A stretch of 64,000 nucleotides of DNA from Cytauxzoon felis (GCA_020283715.1 JAIQCW010000214.1:1-64000); one strand, 5' to 3'. Positions 46,544-59,763 are shown, counted from the first letter of the stretch. The notes: generated by a model from the letters alone, not told the origin. Translations and numbers: made by a program.

Positions 46544-48305
46544 CTAGTTATAGAGTTTTTTAATATCTTCACAAATCATATGTATGCGTTTTCGCACATT
46601 TGTTATTTCTTCTTCTAATAGTTGATGGCGTCTACGTTCCATAGCAGGTGACCCTGGGCCTATGTTACAGCGAATAATTTCAGACTCTAAACGATCCTTC
46701 TCCAAGTGTAATTCTGTCAGCTCCTTTTCCAATTTGTCAATTTCCATCTGCGTAGCCTCGTCTGGGCCATCGAACATTGTAGGCTCGAATAAATTTCTCC
46801 TGTTTACATACTGTACGTTAACTTTATCAAGGCAGTTGCATTCTAAGTCTTCGCACTCGTCGGTGCACCCACAATCTCCAGATTTATTTCCATCACCACC
46901 TCTCCTCTTAGAATTCATGAGCTTTTTCAAGTGACACTTTGCAGCGAATAAATCATTGAATGCCTCCTTGGCAGACTTCTTTTCATCTTCGAGTTTAGTT
47001 TGCAATTGGAAGTTTTCCTTGACGAGTGCGTCGTTCTCTCCTGTTAGAATTTTAATCTGTGACTGGAGATCCTCCACATGTTTGTTCATATGTGCCAATT
47101 CTTGACTTTTGTTAACTCTAATTAACTCTAGTCTCGCCTCGCGAAGTTCATCCTCTAATTTTTGAATCTTATCCCGAAGAGCTACAATGGTTGATGACTC
47201 GGTGACTTGTGCATCACTAATCCTTGACTGTAATTCGAGAGTTTGATTCGTCATTTCAGATAAATCACTTTCAAGTTTACTATTCCTCAAAGTTAAAGAA
47301 TCCCTTTCGCTAATCGTAAATTGGTGTTTTAATATTAAAGTCTCGTGATCAACCTTCAGCTTCGTTAATTCCTCTTGTAATTCCTTGCATTTCACACCCA
47401 TCTGTGCAGCGTTGCGCTCAGATACCAAGAGTTTATTACTTTCAAACTCTAATTTCGAGTACAATTCAGTGATATTATCCTGTAAACGTTCAATATGTTT
47501 TGCTTTATCGAATAAATCCTTCTCTAAGAACCCATGCTTTTGTCTCAGTGTGGAAACCATGTGGTTGGAATTCCCAAGTTCACCGTTTAAACGCATAATT
47601 TCATCAGTCTTGGATTCAATCTCCTTTGACAAGTTGTCGTACGATTTTTTTAAGGATTCCAAATTGTCGGAAACCATAGATAAACTCTTCTTAGTCTCCA
47701 CCTCATCACAAGACCATCTTTCCTTTTCCAAACGTAAGTCCTGTAATTCCATCAATGAAGCACGATTAGCTTCATACAATTCCTTCCTAGCTTCAGCTAA
47801 TTTAGTTGCGAATTGTTTATTATATTCATCCTGCAATCGCTCACTCTCCAAGCGCATCTTGTGTTTAGCTTCCTCAACAAACTTTCTAAATTGATCATCA
47901 TTGGATGATTTATGCCTTAAAACACATTCACGTTGAAATTTATGGTCTTTGGAAGTTGTAGGCTTATTGGATTTCACCCTCTGGTCTGAAATTGTGTGTT
48001 TATTATAATTTGTATTAAATAGATACCTTTACAGAGCTTATTAGCTTCGGCTGGAACAGTATATGGTAATATCCAGTTGTTAGCCGAGTTTAAAACCTAT
48101 ATATATTAACTAGGATGAAATGTTACAGACAAACTTCTGACTTGTCTTTTAGAAACGGTACATGTACTTTTTTACATCCAACTGTAAATTATATGGAAAG
48201 ACAATAAAACAAACCATTGTAATTGCAAAGTTCATATAAAAGCTCAGTTTCCTTGATGGTATGATCCAATCTACTGGTGATATCAGATAATATATCCTCA
48301 GTCAT
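46544..48305 (-). CDS. Long coiled-coil protein, unknown
   Basis: Exons 48305-48215, 48181-48135, 48096-48027 and 47985-46544 join with introns of 33-41 nt to 549 residues. The N-terminal 70 residues include SANNWILPYTVPAEANKLC. From about 80 to 430 there is continuous heptad-type coiled coil rich in Leu, Glu, Lys and Ser. A Cys-rich insert follows (CGCTDECEDLECNC), then another helix ending GSPAMERRRHQLLEEEITNV. Its layout suggests a cytoskeletal or centrosomal scaffold, but I recognise no family. It converges on the capping enzyme with only 11 bases between stop codons. Confidence 0.8.
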
Positions 48306-48522
48306 CCTAGCTCAGTAGCGTCAATAGTCTTGTACTAAATAAACTGCATAAAATATAAGAATACAACTGAAAAATATTTTAAATTTAAATCATTGCGATA
48401 GTATAAAGTGAAGATTTAAAAATGCCTAATCGATCCGCGACAAGGCGGAATGTGCAACACATAGTGAATAGCTTTGGTGCACTGATAATACCGGCGTAGA
48501 ATTTCGCATAATTAATGAAATA

Positions 48523-50535
48523 CTATACAAATGACCCTTGTTTTACTCCCCAAAGGTACCAATATAATAATACGCCAAGCTGTAAAAATAATTTTTCAAA
48601 ATTCAAAATTCCACATACAGGCTGTCCGGTGAAACAGAATAAGCACCAAAAGAGTATATTCCCAAAAGCCTGATTGTTACGAATCTGTAAATTTATATAC
48701 ATTAATGGTACATGTTAATATTACCGATTCCATTTCAGTGACCAGTAGCAACGGAACCTGTCCTATCATTGCCCAGAACACGTAACCAGTCCAACCTAGG
48801 CCTAGGGGTACGGAAATAAGGTACTCGTGAAGAGCTGCAGAGATGACAAATACGATAATGTTAATAAGTCCCCAAGGCAGACCTAGGCTGTATAACGGCT
48901 TGCAAATGTGCCTTACAATGAATTGATGGATCGGCAAGTTCCACTTCCTCCAATATTCACCAAAGCATGAAGCATTCCACCAGTCCTATAATATGTGTTT
49001 ATTGAGAAATAAAACTAACTCCATAGAATCTGCGATCACCAAATCTAGTAATTTCAGCCAATAAGTTACACCAATGATGGAAAATGACCACAAACATTAT
49101 AAGCCAACAGTATAATATCGGTATAGACAGCAATAACATCTGAAAGTAGAATGAGAAACAATTTGGAAATTCATACCCTATCGATGATGTGATAAGCTAC
49201 TGTGAAAAAATTTGCTGATTTAAACTCCTCCATGGTAAAGGTGTTGGTCACAGTCACCACTATATATTGATCGGCCAAAATTTTGATTACCGCCAAGAAA
49301 AAAATAAACTCAAAAAAGTGCTTCAATACACTCATCCAATTAATTCGGCTCGTAGTTGGATAATAAAACTATTGAATTGATGTGATATATTAACTTCAAC
49401 ATACTTGAAAACAGACAGTCGGCATTATTATAAATTTATAGAAACCCAGTAATTGTATGCACTGTGGATATGTAGATGCTATTTTCGCTTCCTATTTTAT
49501 GAAATAGTGTTGTGAGGTTCATACTTACCATTCTATTCTTGCATACTTCCAGAATGTTATCACCGTTGCTGGAAAATATGTAGAGGATGCTAAAAAACAT
49601 ACCAGACAGCTCTTCTATAATCATAACAAACGTGATGAAACGAGTAAATCTTCAACGCCCAAACAACTGATGTTGTTAGCGTCAGAGCGGATAGTGCTGT
49701 AATATCTATAAGAGCAAGTAATCAACAAACATGGTTCCGTCTTGTACTGTACAACTGTAAGATATGGAAACACAAGGACGATTAAAATGTTAAGGCCCTG
49801 TAATAATACAACCGGCAATGTTAAAGGCCTCGTAGATAACGGTGCTATAAACCGTTCAATGGCCCATGCAAATATAATTGATATGTGGACCTAAAGTAGT
49901 GTAGACACATTATAACTTCAGCAAACCTTCACGGTACAACGTAAAAGCGGCCAATCCTCGTACATTTGTGTAAACCCCTTTGGTATCTCCATCAAAAGAC
50001 CTGAATAAAATATAAGAGATCAAATCACAAAATACCGTATTTACGAAAGTTGTATATGACCATTCGAAAGTTGATGACAACCAAAATTACAAACACCAAA
50101 TTCACAAATCCCTTCAAATTTAAGTGCTTTGTACCAGTAGACAATAAGCTCTTGCGGAAATCAGTATGTAACAACTCGTGAAGAGGCCTGAATGTCAACA
50201 ATACATGCCGATTAAACGTACCTTCCGCGATGACGCTCCGTAATTTCGGCACGTATCCTATTATCCATGTAGTACTCACTAAAATCTCTATTCGGCGCAC
50301 TATTTGACCTTATATGTAGTCTGCCACGCCTGGGCATGAAAGGTGTATTCAAGTTTAACAAAGAGTCATTTTCGTTTGCTGTTGGTACATCTATCGAATG
50401 CTTATTTTGACCATGCACTGCATCTACATTATGTGAATATTGCTTTTCTGTATTAAAAGCAGTACTTAAAGACCTATAAATATTTCTCCATGTTCGATTG
50501 CGTTGCTTCTCCGTAGAGTCTGCTTTTTGCCTCAT
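48523..50535 (-). CDS. DGAT1: DGAT1/SOAT-type MBOAT acyltransferase
   Basis: Twelve exons with introns of 34-40 nt join to 538 residues. After a polar N-terminus of about 115 residues (RSNSAPN motif), multiple membrane segments follow. Family marks are SVVWALKIYSFHHV, the FYGDWWNASCFGEYWRKWN segment equivalent to the FYxDWWN motif, and FVISAALHEYLISVPLG with the catalytic His. The C-terminal segment ends LGVLLYWYLWGV. DGAT1 joins acyl-CoA to diacylglycerol in the ER to make triacylglycerol; sterol acyltransferases share the fold, but the DWWN context favours DGAT1. Exons: 50535-50222, 50187-50036, 50000-49927, 49890-49731, 49696-49603, 49568-49529, 49491-49405, 49368-49177, 49139-49020, 48985-48725, 48684-48619, 48579-48523. 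Confidence 0.93.
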
Positions 50536-50668
50536 CGTTGCCAAATTTTATAAAAAAAAATTGGCACGAAACGCATTATACCAACATTTAAATACATAAA
50601 CCGTAAATTTAAATGATTAAACTGAATTATTAAAGTGTCGAGTTATGGTTAGATGTAGACCACAACAA

Positions 50669-51726
50669 CTATGGATCGATACTAATCAGATTCCAAAAGG
50701 AATCTTTGATGATATCACAGTGTAAAATTGATATATTAAAATCATCTGCGATTTTTTTTACACTACATTCAAGCGTGTTTATCTCTTTTTGATCAATTAC
50801 CAATGAAATTTGCTCATGAGCACATAGTCCATCCTGAAGGTCGAAGGCTTCATCTTGTAGGCCATGAGTTTCATCCTTTATGTCGTATGGTTCGTTCATA
50901 TGTTTAACCAGAGTCGTCCCTCTTCTATTTCATCGTGAAAATACTACCTCCTTTTAGACAAACCTGAATATGCTGGGCAGTGAATTGTAGTTTAAACTAC
51001 AATGTGTGAATAAATAATCATTTTTTTCCATTTTTTGTGTACCCTGTATAAGTAATGTCGTCGTATCAATCTTCTTCATTAACCTTAAGCCAATTGTAGG
51101 CCTCGTTGCAAGTCTTACCGTTTTTAACCAAAGCCCAAAAACACGTATTGTATTGATTATTTACATGACCTGTAGTATATAGAGTTTTAGTAATAAACTA
51201 ACAATCTACATGTCGCCATGAAAAGTAGTCTATTATATTATGGTAGTTTGGGTACAGGATAATTCTGCCGTCAAATGACGGAATATACTCAAGTCTCTGA
51301 TCAGGAAAAAAGGTATTCCAATAATAACAATATGCAGATGAAAATAGAGATACAACCAATGATAGAATCTTTCTGTATTGAAGTGTTATTTAGGCTTTTA
51401 CGGCCACATACTGTTTCCTCCTATTATGAAGTTTGGTCCTCTTGTCGAATAGGAAGCTGAAGTATGAGAATTAATAATAAAAAAATTCACCTATACTCAT
51501 CTGAATGTCCGTAAGACAGTATTATATCATCAAACTTTGACATCACGTGGGCAGCCGATGTATTCATTAGAGACAATCCCCTAGGTTCATTAGGTTTCCT
51601 AAATTTATGAATCTCTGAAAAATTGCTGAACCCCTTCCCATCAATTCTTATTATTATCCAACAGTCATTTAGCAGTTTATCATCGGCCTCAAAATCCTTC
51701 ACATAGGAATAACGAGTAGTTAGCAT
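50669..51726 (-). CDS. THG1: tRNA(His) guanylyltransferase THG1
   Basis: Six exons (51726-51491, 51456-51412, 51372-51203, 51169-51084, 51043-50964, 50924-50669) join to 290 residues. The first catalytic metal site is in IIIRIDGKGFSNFSEIHKF, the second in YGHSDEYSFLFDKRT. FSWRHVDCHVNNQYNTCFW and the C-terminal ISILHCDIIKDSFWN complete the family pattern. THG1 adds the G-1 residue to tRNA(His) in the reverse 3'-5' direction, which histidyl-tRNA synthetase needs. Its stop lies 134 bases from the DGAT1 start on the same strand. Confidence 0.95.
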
Positions 51727-51805
51727 TTTAACAGTTATAGTGATAAAAATGCATTGTGAAGTTAAAGATTATATCACATTGTAAAGTTTAATGATAGAAA
51801 AAATA

Positions 51806-53056
51806 TTAAATGTTATAATTTACGTAATGTGTTTCATTTACATGACAACCTTTCAGCTTTTTTTCAACCCTATTCCGTAGACTCTTTCTCAACAACGGAG
51901 CTACGAAGAGTTTATAGTCCTCCTTCTGAAGTAATGGTTATGACTTAAGAATTGTAGGTGTTTCAAACCTGAATAATGGACGATAGCAAATTATCCCAGT
52001 TGAATTGAGTGGGAAAATGAAAAAACTTTGGTTGGAGGACCATTACATCAAATAGTAACGGAAGGTCCAGAACAAATGACAAATGACAAAATATTTCGAC
52101 AATTTCTACGTTTAAATAGTTTAAAATTAGCTGTCTACCATTGGACGGCACTAGGGAACAACCCGTTCCATTAAAATCGTCATAAATATCGACATGGAAC
52201 AATGAAAATAGCTCCTGTAATATCTTAGATATCTGCATTATGAATTTTAATATATATATACCCTCCACCCTGGATTTAACTGCGTATAAATACATGCGTC
52301 TGCAATCCCAAACAGAATTTTTATTAAATGGAATACCGTTCACATCGCATCCGATCTTCGTGAATAAATGATTTATGACAGACGTATATAATGAAGGATA
52401 CGATAACATTTGTATCTTCTCCACAACATTACCCTTAACGTCTGCATTCTCTGCCATTACCATAATAACTGATAGTAGCCCCTTTGCTTTCCTTAGTAAT
52501 CTCGAGTGGATTGCCAAAAGTATTTCAACATCTTGAGTTCTGTCGAAGAAAAGCGAAACATTATCTGATAGATCATTTGGAACAGAAACTGTTGTGCTAT
52601 GGTCGTTGTCATAATCTGATAAACCACCTGTAAATGGTGATAATGACATATTTTAAAAATGTGTTCCAAACCTAATGCATTACATGGAGAATGATCTAAT
52701 GCCCTGGAATCCGACGCTTTTCTCACTAATTTAGAGTTTAAAAGTACATGTATAAATAAAAGTACCCGGCAACGTGTTGAATGATCCCAATGGCATAGCA
52801 GTAGATAGGCACTTACTGATGTGTTTGAAAATGTACTATATGGGACATGTTATGGCTTCCATCCATAAAAACATACAGATAGAGTCAAGTTAATCGCAGA
52901 TACGCCATTATCATCCTCTAATAGAGGATCAGCACCTCTCTTTAATTCGTCAATAGCAGCGATGGCGTCATTTTTATATAGATGATAGTGTAATGGCCAG
53001 GTATGTTTATAACCATCACTATCACTACAATTCATAGCCTTACATTGATACGCCAT
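51806..53056 (-). CDS. Ankyrin-type protein, unknown function
   Basis: Exons 53056-52877, 52835-52766, 52725-52672, 52627-51969 and 51925-51806 join to 360 residues, all in phase. The N-terminus has an ankyrin-like unit (PLHYHLYKNDAIAAIDELKR followed by GADPLLEDDNGVSAINLTLS). The remaining 250 residues are mostly helical with long hydrophobic stretches (VEGIYILKFIMQISKILQEL, VEIFCHLSFVLDLPLLFDV) and a basic C-terminus. There is no clear signal or catalytic motif. I do not recognise the C-terminal part. Confidence 0.78.
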
Positions 53057-53248
53057 TATATATATATCTTGTGCCTAGATTGTTGTTATAAAATCCCTTT
53101 GTATAAAAATTAAACGTCTGACATTTGCACCGGTCGACACCTTGGTATATGCTGGTGGAATGTTGTGTAGAACAAACGACAACCTCTATGTACAGCGGTT
53201 CTCGGCCCCTTGTTCTCAGTAATATGTAATCCAAAATACTATTTAATT

Positions 53249-54584
53249 ATGTTAGCAAGATGTCTTGTGATTATTTGGATTACATGTGTATTTCTGTCAT
53301 CGTGTAGCATCGATGTAGATTCTTTGAAAAAGAGTTTGTTGAACAGTATTTTAATGATAATGCTCATATAATTCTTCAGATTTGGATATTTATAATGCAA
53401 ATATCGGGGATATTTCGAGATGTGTAGATAAATCACTTTCAGAATCGCTTCAAGTTGGAGAATCGCTATGCCTAGGTTGTTATCACACGATTTTTCATTA
53501 TTTATTAATGATATTCAGGCGAAAATGTCATATTACCAAATTCATCTATAAAAGGATTGGTTGGATACTGGTCTTTTGATAAATTATATTCTATTGATGA
53601 AAGTGGTAATGGAAACCATATTACAACACCCGTAACATACGGTCCTCCATCAAATGGTTTGTGTATGAATTTTACAACTATTATAAACAAACATAGGTCA
53701 AGGTTCTAGCTCGTCATTTGTGGATGGTATGATTTATGTGTAAAAATAATAAAATTAATAATAGATGCCACGAGTTATAGGATTAGAGCTACGAATTCAT
53801 TGGATTTATATTCCTTTACAATTACCTTTAAAATTTATTTATTAGGTGATTATTCAACGACTTTTAGGAATATTATATCTCGGTTGAGTTATAACTCGAA
53901 TGGTCCTACAATTTTATTATATCCGCAGAATAATAGGTTGTCGATACGTATTCCAACAACTGTTAGTGATGTTGAAGGACTTTCATCGAATTCTGTCATA
54001 CCAATTAAGCGTTGGACACAAATATCTGTTGTTGTAACTGATGGTTCACTTAAAATATATATAAATGTATGTTTTACATGTTTTTGATAAAAACTGTTAC
54101 AGGGAATGTTGGACAGTTCGATTGTAAGATTTATCTAAACGGTAATAAAATATCTTTAGGGACTAAATGGAAGTTTGATAAAGAGCTCTGGTGATTTAAT
54201 TATGGGAAAAAAGTTTAAAATTCCTGGTTTCAGGGTTTGTTCCATTTATGTTACAACATATATATTCAGGGATATTTGGATGAGTTACGTATTTATGATT
54301 ATGCAATGGGTCATCATGAAATTGCAGCATTTGTTTCCAACAGTTTAACAGGTTTTTATCATAGTTTTAAAATACAACTTGGTTGTACATATTGTTCATT
54401 TAAAGATGCTACATCATACGGATTTTGTCCATTTGGTTTTAAATTATGTACATTGGATCAATTATATATCTCAGGTGCCCATGTAGCACGTGTTAATGGT
54501 TGGTTGTACTCATCTAACCAGATTTGGCATAAGGGTATTACTAATGATTACGAATATAGAGCAGCAATGTGTTGTAAATCATAG
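53249..54584 (+). CDS. Secreted LamG-like lectin-fold protein with Cys-rich C-terminus
   Basis: Eight exons join through introns of 34-43 nt to about 355 residues. It starts with a signal peptide (LARCLVIIWITCVFLSSCS). A LamG/concanavalin-like jellyroll follows: LVGYWSFDKLYSIDESGNGN at its start, SFTITFKIYLLGDYS in the middle, and GYLDELRIYDYAMGHHEIA as the closing strand typical of this fold. The last 75 residues are Cys-rich (CTYCSF, YGFCPFGFKLCTLDQLY, AAMCCKS), likely disulfide-bonded. Such proteins are usually surface or secreted carbohydrate-binding proteins. Its stop is 8 bases from the stop of the converging RGP1 gene. Confidence 0.85.
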
Positions 54585-54592
54585 AGTAGAAA

Positions 54593-56540
54593 TTACAATT
54601 CAATACATTTAATTCTCCTATTATAATATAATTTAATATTATCTGTAGCCACTTTATCATGTATAATATTTCTAACATGCAATCTCAATGAATCATTTTG
54701 TAGAATTTTGATGACCTTGGACCACTTAATCATTTTTAATTTATTCAACTGATAGACCATGATTTGGGTTATGATTTATATCAACAAACCTCGTTTTTAA
54801 ATAAATGATGATCCATTATATTAATTTGATTATGTAAACAATAAAAAATTACCTCAATCTCGTGCGATATATTGCCAATGGGTGTACAAACCGTAGGTGT
54901 TGTATCGTGTGGTATTGTAATATTTAGTGTACAAGAAATTTTACCCAACGTATCCAATCTATGACTTGATAGTAGACTCTTGTTAATAAATGCAGAAACT
55001 TCCTCCATGAAATGGACGTTGACATCAACACATATACACTTGTGATTATGTTCAATGAAGTTAAATAATATATTAACTTGATTGTTCACCATTATCTCAC
55101 CATTGTTGTTCAAACCCTTTATATTACACGTGCACAAACTATTGCCACAATACGAAAAGTTTATTAGTTCTATAGAAATGTAATGAATCAAAGACGGGAA
55201 ATCAAACGAAATTAGTGATGGATCATTGAAGGGTAGTGATGGATCATCCATAATTGTAATAATGGGTGATTGTGATTATTACATATTTATATACATACCA
55301 TTATTATTTATATTGCAATTGCCAGCGTCTACTTCATCTTCGTCTCTACGTCCGGAGGCATCAATTCTTTTTTTTATATCCTTCAAATCATCAAAATCCA
55401 CATTATATAGTGTAAACGTCAACCTCCTCAATTCATTAAGAATTTTATTCATCAATTCACTTCTTGATGGTTTTGAACATCCACTACCTCCAGCATCGTA
55501 AATATCTTCACTTAAAGTTTCACCAAACCAAAATCTAAATCTATCCAACCTAAGAGGGTTGTCACCTGGCGAATCTAAAAATCCATTGATTATACGGCTG
55601 AAATCATTAACTATACTATTAAAATAATGCGATACATCTATAGCTGTAGCATGTTTCCTATGTTTTAGTGTATTTATACAATCATATATGGCCCAAATCA
55701 CATTTAAATCACATACTAGATAATCATTTCTCTCATTTCCGCCATAAATAACGTCATCTTTTCTCCCTACGTCATCCAAATTAATGACATTCGACTTGTA
55801 ATTGAAAAACATGCAATCATAGTTGAAATTATTCAATATCAAATCTGATGCCAATTCATCCATTTTACCCTTGGAATTGGAAACTTTGGGTAATATAGGA
55901 TAATATTTAACATCTAAAATAGGAATATCTGTTATTAATGAATGAAGATTCAAAGTCATCATACAATATACCTGAATATATCGAACCCAGTATGTTTAGT
56001 TCAACTTTCTTACATGATACAGATAATTTATTGGAAACCAATCCTCTATATTGCACATTTATGTAGACATAGTAGCCAAATCTGTACTTTCCATATAATT
56101 TCAAAAGTAAACTCACGTCATATATCTGCCCTTGAAAGAAGGTGGTATAAACGGAGGGATTGTACAATTATGAACAACTGTAGTAAATGTGTATGTGAAA
56201 ATCTGCATCCAAACTTACACTTTATCTCATTATCGCTCACACCCAAACTTTTTCCTATACAGAAGACATAAGGATCAGACGAAAATATCAAAAATAAGTC
56301 TTGGTGACTCAATAAATTTAAACGCTCATCATTTAAAAATGGAAATCCTAATGTACTTTGCGATTTTATTTTAATTATATTTTTATCATAAATTCCAACT
56401 CCATATATATTTATGGATGCAAAATCAATCGTCAATTCATTATTATAATCTCCTACACCTATAGCAACTCTACTATTTACAACTCCACCACTTATACATA
56501 TGCTGTCTAACACATCTACAACTACATTTATATCCTCCAT
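54593..56540 (-). CDS. RGP1: RGP1-like Golgi trafficking protein
   Basis: Exons 56540-56219, 56177-56117, 56081-55972, 55928-55299, 55169-54790 and 54748-54593 join to 552 residues. Splicing yields the arrestin-like RGP1 mark VHNCTIPPFIPPSFKGRYMT followed by a beta-strand (YYVYINVQYRG). The C-terminal half has the paired mark TLNITIPHDTTPTVCTPIGN. RGP1 with RIC1 activates the Rab6-type GTPase in retrograde Golgi traffic. The intron 55170-55298 is 129 nt, three times normal, and holds a fragment of the palindromic repeat. The family call rests on short motifs, so it is likely but not certain. Confidence 0.7.
55206..55265. repeat. Palindromic repeat fragment inside an RGP1 intron
   Basis: Two tandem versions of the GTGATGGATCAT module (GATGGATCATTGAAGGG, then GATGGATCATCCATAATTG) match the corresponding block of copies 1, 3 and 11, including the intervening GAAGGGTAGTGATGG seen reversed in copy 1. 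It is the only trace of the family beyond 39.5 kb. Confidence 0.75.
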
Positions 56541-56596
56541 TATTTATATATCATTTAAAATAAATAAAATTAATCAACGGCAAGCATGTGTAATGC

Positions 56597-58663
56597 CTAA
56601 CAAATAGTCGGGAAAATCATTTTAAATGTGTTACTGTGCTTCTTTACATTTTCAAGATTACCGCAATACTCTATACCTTTATTGAGGACTATAATTTTCT
56701 TGACTTTGGAAAGTGTAATGGGACTATGTGTTACTATTATCATCGTTCTATTGTTCCCAGTGCTGAAAATGATTACATTATTATTAATGAGTTATAGTAA
56801 AACATACATATTTATGGCAGTGGCAATCAATTCTTCAGAAAAGCCATCTAAAGATGATGTAGGTTCATCCAATATTAAACAAGGCGTATTCTTTAATAAA
56901 GCCCTCACTATAAATTAATGATATTTGATAATGGAACTACAAACCTAATGCTATACGCTGTTTCTGACCAACGGATAATAATACACCGGAATTTCCAACC
57001 TGTGTTTTATATTTCATAGGTAATGACTCGATAAAATCATGAACATTACATTTCTTTGCCATCTCACAAATATCCTCGAACGAAACATCATCATTACCAT
57101 AACGTATGTTATCCTCTATAGATCTAGAAAACAATGACGGTTCCTGAGATACAATCGCAAAAACTTTTTGGCGTATCCATTTAGAATTCAAATCTTTAAT
57201 GTCTAAACCATCTAAATATACACTACCAGTTGTAGGCTTATATAAAGTGGCTATTATATTACATAATGTACTCTTTCCAGCTCCACTTGGACCAACTATA
57301 CCAACAACGTCTCCATAATCAATCTTCATATTTATATTATCCAAAACCAATATATTCGGTCTAGACTCATACATATATGATACATCTTTTAGTTCTATGG
57401 TACCCTTAACCTGATGTATTAATTATTTTTAAAAAAATATACTCACCTCCCCTATTGTCATATATTCATATTCTACTTCTGGCAAATCATGTATTTTATA
57501 TACTCTATCCATAGATATACATGCCTTCGTTAAGCCGGAATAAACCTATTAAGTTGATCATATAAAGTCAAAACAATCGCCTCACCTTGACAAAACCGCC
57601 TAAACCCAATCCAACCATAGCACCATACAATATAAATGATGAAAAATCTCCAAATGTCATTCTATTTAATGAAATGTCCCTAGCTCCGTGATATAACATG
57701 ATAATGGAACTTATATTAAAACCCGCCAGAGTTGAACTCATTAATAAGCCATCATAATTATGAATAGTACTTGATATAGAATCACACTCATCTAATGATG
57801 TTGAAAATGCCTGTATTTCACAATCCTCCTATGGAAATAATAATAAAGTTCAATATAAATTACCTGTCCAGAAATGATAACTTCAGAGAAATTGTTAATT
57901 ACATCCTCACATTTACCTGTAATTACACTTGATATAATCAATAATCAAACAAACATATGGTTGAATCCATCTTTTCCCTCTTGCTAAAATTCGCCTTTTT
58001 CGTGATAGAAGATATAAAACGAATAACTGAAGCAGCTAAAGGAATGGATAACATTGTAACAAATGTCAAGATAGGCGATATAGATAATAACCTTATAGTA
58101 CCTCCAATAGCTGAATTGCATGAACGTAAAAACTGCGCATATGAATCAACTATCATTTTTGGGCCATTTTCACAATCTTCTAATAGCCTTGTCATTATAT
58201 AACTAGTCGTATTCAAATGAAAAAATGGTACACCTTGTTTCAAAATCTTTGCAAACATTCTTTTCCTGCACCTTTTCTGTATCAAGTATACTGCATTGTT
58301 CATATGTGACACTCTAGCCCATGATGCTATACAACCAGATATATATGTAGGTAACGATGATTTTAACAGATTCATAAATAACCCCTTGGTAGAAAGATAC
58401 GAATTGGAAGCAACACCAGGTAAAGAAACCGTGTCTTTAGGTTGGTGAAGATTCAAATCAGATGTATCCATCATAGAACCTATTAGACGAGGATATGCCA
58501 TATTCGTTATAGCATTGACTAACAGAGCAGATGTGCCCACATATAAATTATAACGCTCTTCATAAGTCAATTCGCTTAGGAACCTCTTTAATATCTCACA
58601 TATAGACACATATTTCGTGTCTAGTACAACGTTAGTACTATCATCCGAAGTATAATTACTCAT
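56597..58663 (-). CDS. ABCB-type half-transporter
   Basis: Seven exons (58663-57955, 57916-57864, 57828-57586, 57545-57447, 57410-56945, 56907-56808, 56762-56597) join to 611 residues. The N-terminal half is a transmembrane domain of the exporter type. The nucleotide-binding domain has Walker A GPSGAGKST, Q-loop VSQEPSLFS, signature LLSVGQKQRIAL, Walker B CLILDEPTSSLD and H-loop VTHS. The signature reads LSVGQ rather than LSGGQ. As a half-transporter it should dimerise; relatives sit in mitochondrial, vacuolar or plasma membranes. The substrate cannot be read from sequence. Confidence 0.93.
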
Positions 58664-59222
58664 AATATTAAAGTGAGTTCCATTAAATAAAACAATAGAT
58701 GATAGAGGAATCTTACGTGAATAATGATTCCTAATTAATACAACAATAACATGTATATATTTACTACAACATAAATTACCGCAACTACATTAATGTCCCA
58801 AAATCATCAATGGATTCAGGGAACACTTGCCTAGTCATGGATCTTAGGACCCCAGGTAATTATTATTATAATAATTATCCTTTAAACTATTTAAATTTAT
58901 ATTGTTCTATAATTATAATATTAATCGTTGTATTTCAATGCTGAAAATATATGTTTGAGTGCTCATATAACTCGTACCAAGTTTCTATATCTCTATCGCT
59001 CCCATGTAGAGCAATATTAACACTTTTATCATTGTTATTCTAATAGGTTTGTTTATTTAAACCATCAAATTCCATTTATTTTAAGAGTATCACCAAGTTT
59101 TTTTGTATTCACCTCTACAGGGTTGTTGTTTTGGGAATTGATTTCCATGCTGTGTACATACTGTAGCTAAATTCTGCAACGAATATATTATTGTATCACC
59201 GAGTTCCACTAATTAAGCAAAA
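58664..59222. other. Divergent intergenic region
   Basis: Between the ABC transporter start and the small gene at 59223. A GC-richer island near 58795-58855 contains short open frames on both strands (one begins MSQNHQWIQGTLA) but none continues. The rest is AT-rich. Confidence 0.4.
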
Positions 59223-59493
59223 ATGTCTAAAGCAGTTTACGCCAAGTTGTGGATGGCCACTTCGCAATACCATTTGAGGAGGCATTATGGTTGGATGCAC
59301 GTATGGTTAGTATTAATATATCCATCACCATTAATTTAAATTCAACAGGAAGAGATTGGCACCATGGTCACTTGTGTATGGAGCTTTTGGGCTGTGGTTA
59401 TTTTTTCCAGCCTTAGACAACGATATTAAGAAAGCTATAACTTTCGGCATTTGGGAACAACCAGATGTCGGTTACTATAGGCGTAGAGATTGA
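59223..59493 (+). CDS. Small single-span membrane protein, probably mitochondrial
   Basis: Exons 59223-59305 and 59349-59493 join over a 43-nt intron to 75 residues. The N-terminus is basic with few acidic residues (LWMATSQYHLRRHYGWMHVW). One hydrophobic segment follows (LAPWSLVYGAFGLWLFFPAL) and a polar C-terminus ends PDVGYYRRRD. Size and layout suit an accessory subunit of a respiratory complex or ATP synthase, which in apicomplexans are often lineage-specific. No family is recognised. Confidence 0.7.
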
Positions 59494-59763
59494 CCTATAT
59501 TTTTAATATTTTAACAATTTACACTATAATTTACTTATGCTTGTATACTAATTGATTTTTTACCCATTGTTTGTTGAATCTATTTGAATGCGACGTGGTC
59601 CCCATCTCGTTTATAAAATTCAAATTGGCAATTAATTGGCCCATAATGTGTATGTTTATTGCATATGAGTCATAAATTTGTATTACATGTCGTAATTGTA
59701 ATAGTGTATAGAAATGTGTATGTATTTAACTCTTAATCTGTAACTGTTGACCTTCCAACTAGA

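Noticed and set aside
47385..47894. 169-residue plus-strand open frame
   Set aside because: It is antisense to the coiled-coil gene and rich in Ser/Leu/Phe, as expected for the complement of Glu/Lys-rich codons.
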